Positions 55,441 through 64,000 of a DNA stretch of 64,000 nt are shown piece after piece. The stretch spans positions 4,560 through 68,559 of the forward strand of contig VTPC01003601.1 in NCBI GenBank assembly GCA_011009095.1, given 5' to 3'. The notes under the pieces are model-generated. The model had not been told where the DNA came from, made no database searches, and worked only from the letters and a program-made list of their open reading frames with translations. Position 1 is the first letter of the stretch, and each line of letters begins with the position of its first letter. The DNA comes from Ignelater luminosus. Taxonomy: Eukaryota > Arthropoda > Insecta > Coleoptera > Elateridae. The position numbers and the translations under genes are program-made.

Positions 55441-56185
55441 AAATAGAAAGAGATAAATATCAGGAGAGAGCCATATAAAGTGGAGCCCTTTAACAGAAGT
55501 GTTCTTTAATCCAACATACATACTTGTGAGTTGTTACTCGGCAAAAACTCAAACAGGTAGATGCTTTAAGTACCTCGGAAGCTTTGTAAACCAGGATGAC
55601 AAAATGGACGTTGAGCTAAAGAGTAGAATCACGGCAGTTGGTCGTTTATTTAATGCCACCAAGTTTGGCTTTTTGAATAGTCGTACCATATCAAAGAATG
55701 ACAAGCTATCGGTGTACAACTCTATATACCTCCTAACACTACTCTATGGTCATGAGAGTTGGGTGATGACCTAAGGCGCCCAAAGCACTGGAAATGTGGT
55801 GTCTACGCAAAATCGAAGGGAAAACAAACGATCCGCAATTCCCTGAGAGTAGAGCCAGCCAGAAATAAAATAGAGCCAGGCCAGCTCTGATGGTTTGGCC
55901 ATGTTGAGAGGATGATAGAATCCAACAAAAGAAGAGGTAGGCCCACAAGGAAGTGGATGGAAGATGTGGGTGACGGCTTGAGGTCGAGGTACTCCACTCT
56001 AGATGAAGAACGTCATTTGCTCCTGCAAAGGATGTCCTGGAGACGTCTCGGCGCTGCCCCGACACCTAGCGGGTAGGACTAAGTAAGTAAATAAAAAGAG
56101 ATAAATATCGAGAGAGAACCACATAAAGTAGAGCCCCTTAACAGACGTATACTTCAATCCAACATACATTCTTGTGAGTTATCAC
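55441..56185 (+). mobile_element. 5'-truncated LINE 3' end flanked by 97-bp direct repeats
   Basis: Direct repeats at 55,441-55,537 and 56,089-56,185, both starting AAATA.AAAGAGATAAATAT and ending CTTGTGAGTT plus a few bases, differ by roughly 15 percent. Between them is a LINE end on the plus strand. Its 3' terminus is TAAGTAAGTAAATAAA, just before the second repeat. The repeats are the right shape for a target-site duplication but far longer than usual. Confidence 0.7.
55538..56080 (+). pseudogene. LINE reverse transcriptase C-terminal end
   Basis: The first part (to 55,774) reads CFKYLGSFVNQDDKMDVELK then RITAVGRLFNATKFGF and SVYNSIYLLTLLYGHESW, the standard end of LINE reverse transcriptases. 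After a stop, other frames carry WFGHVERMIESNKRRGRPTR then KWMEDVGDGLRSRY and WRRLGAAPTP. This is the post-RT tail with its WxGHVxRM motif. Frame changes and stops make it dead. Clade not determined (RTE/CR1/craniofacial-development-protein-like group). Confidence 0.75.
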
Positions 56186-56479
56186 ACTGCATTGTAGTGA
56201 TAAAAGTATGTTGGGTTGCAGCACATTAAGTAACCCACTCTTATATGGAACATTTTTCTTGTACTTTTTTTGTATTTAATTTGTATATGCTGCAGTATTT
56301 CAAACCTAATGCCATAGAGAAATGTTTTCCAAGATATTCGGTCTTTTTTACTGAAAGAGGTCTAAGATGCCACATGCAAAAAAGTAAAAAGAAATATCAA
56401 GATATATAGATACCTAGACACCTAGAGAAATCTTCCACCTTCCCATACGACTGGTTTTCATAAGAAGATATTTTACGTA
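56186..56479. other. Unassigned
   Basis: Nothing recognised. Confidence 0.3.
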
Positions 56480-56970
56480 CACCTGGTCACAGTATAAAAA
56501 CCTCACGGAATCAGTACGTTCACTGAGGTAAAAATTCCGTTACGTGTTTTTCGACGCGTGGTGATTGGGCACTGAACAAATTTCATGTTGTATTCATATT
56601 TAAAATGTACCGTCAGTAAAAATGTATACACTACCGCTGATGCGTAATAATGATTCATTCGACATGTAACCTTGCCCTTAATTACGCATGTATAATGCTT
56701 TTGTTTCTTAACTGTGACATAGATGTACATTGTTGTGAATAAAATGATATTCAATTCGACTTATTTTGTGGTATAAAGACACAACATTTCAGTAAACAGT
56801 TTCATACAATTGTTGTGTTGAATCTTGCAAAAACCGCACTAACGCTTCGTATGCCTATGGGAGCTGCGCGTGGTGACAATGTGCAATAAAAATTTTAGAC
56901 ACAAACATCAAAGACGCCGACAACAAATAAAATTACTGATTCCGTAAGATTTCTATTCTGTGACCTGGTG
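56480..56970. mobile_element. MITE with 35-bp terminal inverted repeats
   Basis: The left end CACCTGGTCACAGTATAAAA and the reversed right end CACCAGGTCACAGAATAGAA match at all but about six of 36 positions, with the shared inner block CGGAATCAGTA. TA precedes the left end; the right flank reads GT. No open frame. CpG-richer than its surroundings, so fairly young or recently methylation-free. Confidence 0.75.
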
Positions 56971-57291
56971 GTCTCTTAACTCCTAAAGATCTTACATTAA
57001 AAACTTATTAACTTTTTATGCAAAACGGCAATTTCATATACCTAGATTCAGATGGTTTAACTGAAAGTACCTGATTTCTTCAAGTACCGCAAAATTATGT
57101 AGCTATAGTCCAGCAGTTTAACTACGGTTCAAATATCTATCGAAAGAGAAATTTATCACTGACATTTAGTTAGTTTGAGATACATTTTGTGGTAGCTACT
57201 ATTTTGATGGTAATATGGTGCAGGTTAAAACTTTAAGATGAGCTACTTGTTCCAAAATAATTTTGGCTAGATCCGCGAAATAGTTTTAGTG

Positions 57292-57606
57292 TGTTGTTAC
57301 AGTTATAGTCTGTCCACTGAATGATTAGTGACATAAAATTTGCTTCAGCAGGTGTTGAAAGGTTATATTTACTTGTGAAATATTATTAAAATTAAAAAAA
57401 AAAACAAAAAGTATACTCAAGACAAGTTAGTTATGGTTATTATGAACAATAATAAATAGAAAATAAAAACATTTGCTGTGTGCAAAAATGCTCCCCAAAG
57501 AATTAAGTTTGTAAATTGCATTGTATATAATTCTATAATTAATTCAGTTGTAAGTAATGACAAATAAATGTATTATATGTATGTAGTAGTTACTGAGGAC
57601 ACTACA
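57292..57606 (+). repeat. Possible solo LTR with primer-site-like tail
   Basis: A TG...CA segment of 315 bp begins TGTTGTTACAG and ends GGACACTACA. It is followed by TCGGCAACGAGAG, which resembles the LTR-to-PBS junction (ACTACA then TTGGCGACGAG) of mag-type gypsy elements. No second LTR or coding region was found, so this is tentative. Confidence 0.25.
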
Positions 57607-58467
57607 TCGGCAACGAGAGATCAACAATTAAAAAGAAAAATAGAAATTAAATTAGAATTTTTTTATGTTATAGTTTTGCTCTGACATCTAACGGCAATCA
57701 CCGAAAACCTGATTAAAGTTTACTCCACTGAATTGACCAATGCCATGAAAAGGCGCGTACATGTATCAGAATTACCAACATAGAAACTCCTACAAGCTAT
57801 ATTTATCTAGCCCAATTTTGGTGTATTTTTCACTGTCAGGTTAAGTAACTAAAATTTGAAAAAGACTAATTATTCATTGGACAAAGTATATAAACTTCTA
57901 TTCCCGGAATATTAGTTACAGTTTTTGTGTCCATCTTTTAAATAAATTTTAGTTTTCTGTTATAACAAAGAGTGCCCCTAGAGTCATAGATTTTGACTTT
58001 TTGAGCCTCTAGATCTTTCACCCAATGTTCTCAATCAGGTATTGCATGTTGTATGGTTTTAACAGTCATTAGCTATCTTCTGGGTAGATATCGCAGCTAG
58101 ATATGAAAAATGACTGTGCTTCTGTTTGTCTTTTAATAGGCAACCTTATCTTGTATGTCTGCTAAAAATATTTATGTAATTATTCAATACATCATCTATA
58201 AAGAAACTGAAAAAAAAACTGATAAAAGTTAATACAAAATTCTGTAAATATAAATTTCACATCTAATGGTTTAAGTGTGACAGATAAAACCATACTCAAC
58301 AGCAGTACACATTTAACCAATGTCAATGTCTTTTAAATTAGGCATATTCTAATGTTTAAAGTTATATTAGTATTTATTTTAAGATACAATGCCTAGTAAC
58401 TAACATTCTCTATAAAAATAAATAATCAATCAAAATAATTGTTATAACTACTTAAAGTAAAATTGAA
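57607..58467. other. Unassigned; 3' flank of SLC46-B
   Basis: AT-rich. The minus-strand 3' UTR of transporter B must start at 58,467; no further feature recognised. Confidence 0.3.
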
Positions 58468-59544
58468 CTATGCGTCTGATTCACATTCTTCATTCATGAT
58501 ATCATATTGTGCTTGCTTTCTTTGTATTATTATTATCACACTAAAAATGAAAAAGTCATTATGAGTCTACTTCAAAACACAAAAACTTACCTGACTGCTG
58601 CCACTTCAAACACATAAAATCCAACTGAAACAAAACTGAAAGTTGCAGGAAATGAATTTAATGTGCCATTGTAAATATAAGTATACATTGCGGTTCCAAG
58701 TAGAGCACTAATTGTTTCTATTGATGTTACAACAGCAAATATTTTACCAGAATCTTGTACCGGTATTAACTTTGATAATAAAGAACGTGTTAATGGACTT
58801 GTGGCAGTACCAAGACATTTTGAGGCGGCAGCTATAATAAACAAATTCTAATTTCTAGGACATAATTTGAGGAATAGATTTAGATTAAAATTATCTGACT
58901 TCAGAATAAGCAAAAATCTTTTCATACCTAGATATATAACCCAACTTGAAGTAGCAAGCCCTTGTAATAGAGAGCCAATGAGAATTGATATAAATCCCAA
59001 AAATGTAACTACTGCTTCCTTCATATGCAACATTTTGTATAAAATAACAATACCTCCAATAGCACCAATAACTCCAGTTACATTATTAATACTCGAGTAT
59101 AAAGTATATCTTTCTAAAGTCCAGAAGAACTGTTGTCGTAAATACAAAAATATCACAGAATTATCACCAAAACTAGCAAAAACGGAAACAATCATAACTG
59201 CAATAAGAGTTAACAGTAAAGCTCGGTGATTATTTTCCCTTGGCCTGAAAATTGTTCTGAACGATTCTTTTACTAGTGTGTAATTGAATAAATTCTTAAA
59301 TCGTCCCTGAAAAGTATTAATGTTTCTATAAATGAAAATCTTGTGATTTATGTGGGTACTTACTTCACTTTCAACATTTGAAACCGATTCAGGAATTAAG
59401 AAAAATGTATAGATCCAAGCTAAAATTAAACAAGCTGTACTAATTGAATATAATGCCACATAGCCCCAAGCATTAAGTACGAATGAACTTGAGGAAGTTC
59501 CCAAAATTGTTCCTAAGGCTATCATTCCTTCAAATATTCCTATT
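58468..59544 (-). CDS. SLC46-type MFS transporter B (last four exons; 5' part not found)
   Basis: Paralogue of transporter A on the opposite strand. Exons in order of translation: 59544-59364, 59306-58928, 58831-58591, 58540-58468, all with GT-AG borders and continuous frame to TAG. Motifs: GIFEGMIALGTILGTSSSSF, LFNYTLVKESFRTIFRPREN, FGDNSVIFLYLRQQFFW, SSINNVTGVIGAIGGIVILY, SPLTRSLLSKLIPVQDSG. These are the second half of an MFS protein (from about helix 5). Exon lengths 379 and 241 equal those of copy A, and all intron phases agree. Exons for the first helices, including the GPWSDKYGRKP loop, should lie above 59,544. I saw none up to 64,000, so they are beyond the window or lost. Substrate unknown. 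Confidence 0.88.
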
Positions 59545-61300
59545 CTGAAAAATAATAAGAGCACATTAAAATTGTTTTTTAGGAATGCATCAAGTAGAGT
59601 AATTCATATTATTATAACGCCCTTGTCTTGCAATAATAAAAAAGGACTATAAATATAACATTTTGCTAAATCACTGTAAAACTGTTATAGTAAACTGAAT
59701 TTTTCTGGAAAAGCAATTTTTATATTACAGCCATTTGGGGTATCTTTAATATTACAAGGTAAGGTAAGATTATATTCTTGGATATTATAAGTTGAATTTC
59801 AATAGTTATTATTTAATGTCATGATTAAAGAAAAAAAAAATAGTAGAACCTAATGCAAAAGCAATTTTATTATCAAAATACTACATCCGGGAAATAAAAA
59901 TTAAAGCCAGCATCTTACTTATTTCTGTTTTGTAGATTTTGTGTGTATTATCATAGATTAGAAACATTTCTTTGGAAAGAGGAAGTATATTTTATTATCT
60001 TGTTTTTATCTTGTACAAAACCAAGTGCATATTGAAGAAAAAATGAAAAATTACCTTTTATAGAGATAAATAAAGTATTTGGTATTAATGACACTAGAAT
60101 GAGTCATGAGGTAAAATTGCGATAAATAAATTTTTGGAAATACATATGTCTCACCTATCATATTGTTTATCTTAATTATAATGATAAGGATTATAACTCT
60201 TGTTTTTTTCTGATGATAATAATAAAAGGATGAGTTTTTATTATTATTATATTCTATTTTTAAAACAAAAAAGTTGATTCTTTTATTTTGATCTTAGGCA
60301 GTAAAAGGCAGAAATTTCTAATGAAACTAAAGGCTATGTATGCAGTTGTTACCAGAATTAATAAACTGTTTATATTTAAAAAATATTTGTTAATTAATAT
60401 ATACTGAAAGGTTTTACAGTATTAAATAAGATAGTAGCTACATTTATATAAATTGTTAAAAAATATTTCTTTTGTATCTTTCACAAATCACAAGAAATGC
60501 GCATTTCATACATACTTATAAATAAGAAAGAGATTAAATCTTGTAAACAAGCAATATCAGTATCATACTACTAAATGGTATACAATAATTTATTATTTTC
60601 TTAAATTTTAAATATTTGTTTTATTTACACATACATACGTACTTGTCGTTTTTCTGTATAAATATTTTATGAATATGATAAATATTCAATATCTATCTCT
60701 GTCAATACTTTATGTTAATTGACGCACAGCAATTCTTATCTTTTCTACAACTGCTATTGATAAAATGTTCCTTAAAATAAACCATTGTGAAACCCCCTGC
60801 CAAGCATTTGGCAGCTAGGTAACTGTATCAAAGAAAAATGAAATAGTCTTATTGATAATAATAACATTTTGAGATTATAAGTTTTGTGTTTTAAGAGTGA
60901 AAAATAAAAAAAAATCAAATCTCAGCAATAACAGAGAAATCCGAAAATTCAGATTTTTGATTATTTTGATTCAAATATTTGGCAAATTGCTGATTCTTTT
61001 TTAACAAGTACTTATGTTTTGACAAAGATAAAAAACAAGTTTGGATTCCTTTAGACTTTCCTTTTCCAGGCTTCACATGGGTTAAACTACTGAATCTTAG
61101 AACTACCAACATTCTTCTATCATTATATAGTAATCATCTAAACACAAGCAAACAAAAATAGACATTATTAAAACGGAAAAGTGTTTAACTCCGAAACAAC
61201 ATGCAAAAGCCGCAAAAATTTTGAAAATTGATTTGATTTGATTGATTTCAATGCTGCGAAAAGAAGAAAGAACTGAAAATATAGGGGATACTCATTACTT
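59545..61300. other. Unassigned; would be intron of SLC46-B if its 5' exons lie further out
   Basis: Very AT-rich, with no exon resembling the missing first half of the transporter and no transposon recognised. Confidence 0.35.
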
Positions 61301-61304
61301 AAAG

Positions 61305-62200
61305 TTAATAATAATAATAATAATAGCCATTTAATCTTCCCGACGTCAGGCAAAGGCCTCTTCTATATGTTTCTACAGTTTACGATCTTTCGCTTTCTTT
61401 GTCCATTCATTACCTGCTGTTTCATTTATTTCGTCTCTCTCTATTTTCTTTTCCGTTTCATCAAGTTTGGCGTCCATTCTATAGTAATTTTTGTTCACCT
61501 ATCTTCCATTCTTATCACATGACCTGCCCAGTTCCATTTTAAGAATTTTAAACACTTTGCTAAACTGCTTTTTAAATCTTTTGTTGTGCTAATGACCAGA
61601 ATTTTCTCCATCCTTTTTAAATTCTACTATTTATTTCTTTTTCTTGTTTGTTTTGAAAGGAGACAATCTGCTCTAAGTATACGACTTCATTTGCGCATTC
61701 TTGTTGAAACTGTTTGATTCTATCTTCTGTTGTTGTATTACCTATTCTATTTGTAAATATTTTGGCTCTTTTTTTGTTTTTGCTGGTTTGTATTTTTATT
61801 CTTACTAAACGGTTTCTGTGTCAAATTCAAAGATGCTTATTGTTTCTGCATTTTTGTTATTTGTTTTTTGTTTGTGAGTATAAAGTCTATTTCATTTTTT
61901 GCACCATTAGGGGCCATCTTCTTTCAAAAAGTGTGCTTGTTATTACTAATCTTTGTTTGGCGGTAAACTGTAGCAGCCTTTCTCCTCCGCTATTTCTTTC
62001 AACATAACCATATGGTCCTCTTTGTTCTTCCCCTGTTTCTCTTTGCCCTGTTTTACCGTTGAAATCTCTCAATACGATTACTATTTTTGCTTTGTCGCTA
62101 TGTTCTGTTGTAGTTTCTTCTAAAACATCATAAAAAAGATCTTTTTCTTTTTCTCCTTCACTCAAAGTTATGATAATATAATTTGAGTAGTGGTATAAAA
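61305..62200 (-). pseudogene. LINE relic with endonuclease domain and tail, reverse transcriptase deleted
   Basis: Reading on the minus strand, 62,165-61,887 is an endonuclease piece: KEKDLFYDVLEETTTEHSDK, IVIVLRDFNGKTGQ (the GDFNAK motif), GYVERNSGGERLLQFT and RLVITSTLF. Then, with the reverse transcriptase missing, the 3' end reads LKWNWAGHVIRMEDR and, after shifts, NEWTKKAKDRKLW, and finishes in an (ATT/TAA)n run at 61,305-61,325. This is the architecture of the craniofacial-development-protein-2-like LINEs. Internally deleted and dead. Confidence 0.7.
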
Positions 62201-62449
62201 TCTTGATGGAAAATCACTTATTGATCCTATAAACTGAGTTGCGTCTAACGCTCTGGGAAACACCCTTGTAGAGAATCTTCAACTCTTATACCTCTACAAT
62301 CCAACAAAAGGATTGAAGCAAGACTGCAGATGATCAGTGTGTAATCATGGAGTTTGAAATAACATCAAGGCACTCTAGTATAAGAACAATATCAAACAGT
62401 AGCATAATCACAAAAATGAAAACTCTTGGCTTTATAACACCTATGCGTA

Positions 62450-62990
62450 TAACACCTACATGTTCGCAGAAGAAATCTGAAACAAGAAAGCTGGATTAAG
62501 CACAAATTTTCAAAAAATCAAAGGGAAAAGCAGAAACGACATTAGAATATAGAAAAAGAAAAAATAGAATTGAAAAAGAATGCAAATATCTGAAACTATG
62601 CTTGGCTGCTAAAGAAGAGAACAAAGATTAGGAAATATCACAAATAGAAGAAGGAAAATAAGCAATACGAAAAGTAAATTCTGTATGGTAGTCCGAACAC
62701 GTAACAAAGTACACGAAAAGGAGAATACACAAAACAATTATCTAAAGCATATTGCTTTTTGAATTAGAAACTAGAAAAAAAAAGGTTGCTTGGATTATAC
62801 GAGAAGATCGATTATCACGTGTACAACATGTCAGGAATAAAGTGTTGTAGAGAAAATGGATTTAAAAGATCAAGCTAGCCGTGTATGAAATAAGGAAGAT
62901 AGACACTAAAAGCATGGACTGGGAAATGTAAAAAACTTCTCCAAACTCGTTCACGGTTATTCGAGCTACGCAAGCAATACCTAGACTAAT
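62450..62990 (+). pseudogene. LINE reverse transcriptase C-terminal relic, plus strand
   Basis: The plus strand reads RIEKECKYLKLCLAAKEE (YLG motif region), IRKVNSVWWSEHVTKYTKRR, IHKTI, then SILLFELET, RLSRVQHVRNKV and, after stops, degenerate tail sequence. This corresponds to the end of a LINE reverse transcriptase. It faces the LINE relic at 61.3-62.2 kb, back to back, and is a separate insertion. Confidence 0.6.
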
Positions 62991-63039
62991 CTGAGAATAA
63001 AAATTGCTCTACTGCTCCATATACATAGTTTAGTTTAGC

Positions 63040-63400
63040 AAATCTAGATTCGATATCCTTTGCGTTCTGTCTTCAAAATGACTTCTTTCAATCTTTTTCT
63101 TATTGTACTGATGTTTGAAATCTTGCAGCTCCTGTTGCAGTATCACTTTTTCCAATATCCTTATCTCAAGAAATCTATCATCATGGGCAGTAGTTATTCT
63201 TGGTCTATCTGATGCAGATTTTCTCAGATATGAAATTGGGTTTTTAATATCTTTGAACGATCTTATGTACCACCGTAAGAAGTTTTTTTGGATAAATCTT
63301 TCAACGTATTTAACACTAGGTCCATCTTCACCTAGAGCATCTATTCAATGTTCAGTGGCATTTGAATAAATAGGTAGATAGCACTTCCATAACAAACCGA
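63040..63400 (-). pseudogene. Tc1-like transposase N-terminal fragment
   Basis: On the minus strand: TVVHKIVQRY (helix-turn-helix), then after a shift KSASDRPRITTAHDDRFLEI (the GRPRxTTxxDDR motif between the two helix-turn-helix units). Then comes RILEKVILQQELQDF, and in another frame STIRKRLKEVILKTERKGYR (end of the second unit). This is the paired-like DNA-binding domain of Tc1-type transposases. No terminal repeats or catalytic domain seen in the window. Confidence 0.7.
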
Positions 63401-64000
63401 AGCGTAAGAATTTAGCGCTGTATTGACTACAATGTAAAAATTCGCTATTTGTTGTCAAATATCTTAACATTTGTCTTAAATTTCTTAGATTGGAAAAATA
63501 CTGTACGGTAGTTAAAAACTAAAGCTTAGGGTTTGTAAGAAATCGTAATAATAACGGTCGTGTAAACATCACGAAATGTTACTAAATATCTCAGCATAAT
63601 TTAAAGCAAACTAAGGTGTGAAACAAGGTGTAGTGTTATACTCTTTGTTGATTACTATTTTTAACAACAAGATAATAAAAAACAAACATGCTTTGCCGAC
63701 GAGATATGTTACTGTATTTATTTATGAAAGTATTCATTGTGAAAGGAAAAAATATTGCTGGGTAGTAGCAAAGGGTATTTATAGTCTTTGGTAATAGTTA
63801 TTAATAACTGCATCTGTGTACATTTTTTATGGGTTTCAAAAATGACAGCTTTGACATTTAACAAGTTTAAATGGAATTCTTATCGCCATCTGCCACTATG
63901 AACGCACAAGTGTTCGTATAACAAGGACAAAGAGAGAAATGCAATTTAAGTTACAAGTTCATGGGTTAATAGGGCACACGCATTATTGTTCTATGTACTA
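63401..64000. other. Unassigned end of window
   Basis: AT-rich; nothing recognised. A somewhat GC-richer last 130 bp may be the edge of another element. Confidence 0.3.

Noticed and set aside
58867-59229. 120-codon plus-strand frame over SLC46-B
   Set aside because: Antisense shadow of the transporter exon; composition follows the minus-strand gene.
1-64000. CRISPR arrays, operons, riboswitches, bacterial-type terminators
   Set aside because: None seen; the sequence is eukaryotic nuclear DNA with spliceosomal introns.

Overview
The window is an AT-rich stretch of animal genome, almost certainly insect. Genes are split by many short GT-AG introns. One gene has the family signature of the insect homologue of missing-in-metastasis (mim/MTSS1). 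The repeats are typical insect ones: a copia element primed by initiator Met tRNA, DUF4817-type mariners, Transib, hAT, and LINEs with RNase H. Order and species cannot be fixed from the sequence; a beetle or other holometabolous insect is a guess.

Layout. Positions 1-22,000 hold no host exon I can recognise until the end. They contain a decayed repeat ORF (1-540, minus), two copies of a long foldback DNA element (7,030-7,882 and 20,737-21,639), a decayed hAT (8,300-10,428), a MITE hit by a copia LTR retrotransposon that was itself hit by a mariner (11,334-15,778), and a second foldback family (19,063-19,952). From 21,981 to 34,741 the plus strand carries 14 exons of mim; its first exon(s) lie upstream and were not found. 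Its 6.4 kb intron carries a mariner interrupted by a Transib (22,944-26,069) and a LINE ORF1-like remnant. Its 2 kb intron carries two more MITEs. After the mim 3' end come a Harbinger-like element (36,686-37,362) and a minus-strand LINE reverse transcriptase relic (38.2-39.6 kb).

An intact SIAH-like RING protein gene lies on the minus strand (43,264-44,190), probably with a 5' UTR exon near 45.4 kb. Next to it are fragments of one LINE (45.87 kb and 47.24-48.5 kb). Two paralogous SLC46-type membrane transporters stand tail to tail. Copy A (51,804-54,558, plus) has six exons and a frame problem that a 34-nt micro-intron would resolve. Copy B (58,468-59,544, minus) shows its last four exons; two of them match copy A in length exactly. 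Between and beyond them lie LINE fragments, a MITE, a possible solo LTR and a Tc1 fragment.

The host genes have no evident common pathway: mim is a membrane-bending/actin protein, the SIAH-like protein a probable E3 ubiquitin ligase, and the SLC46 pair transporters. I found no wholly new system. The best leads are the micro-intron or frameshift in SLC46-A, LINE fragments flanked by 60-100 bp direct repeats, a 120-bp LINE segment copied 1.8 kb away, the Transib-in-mariner nest, and large near-perfect foldback elements that could give hairpin RNA.
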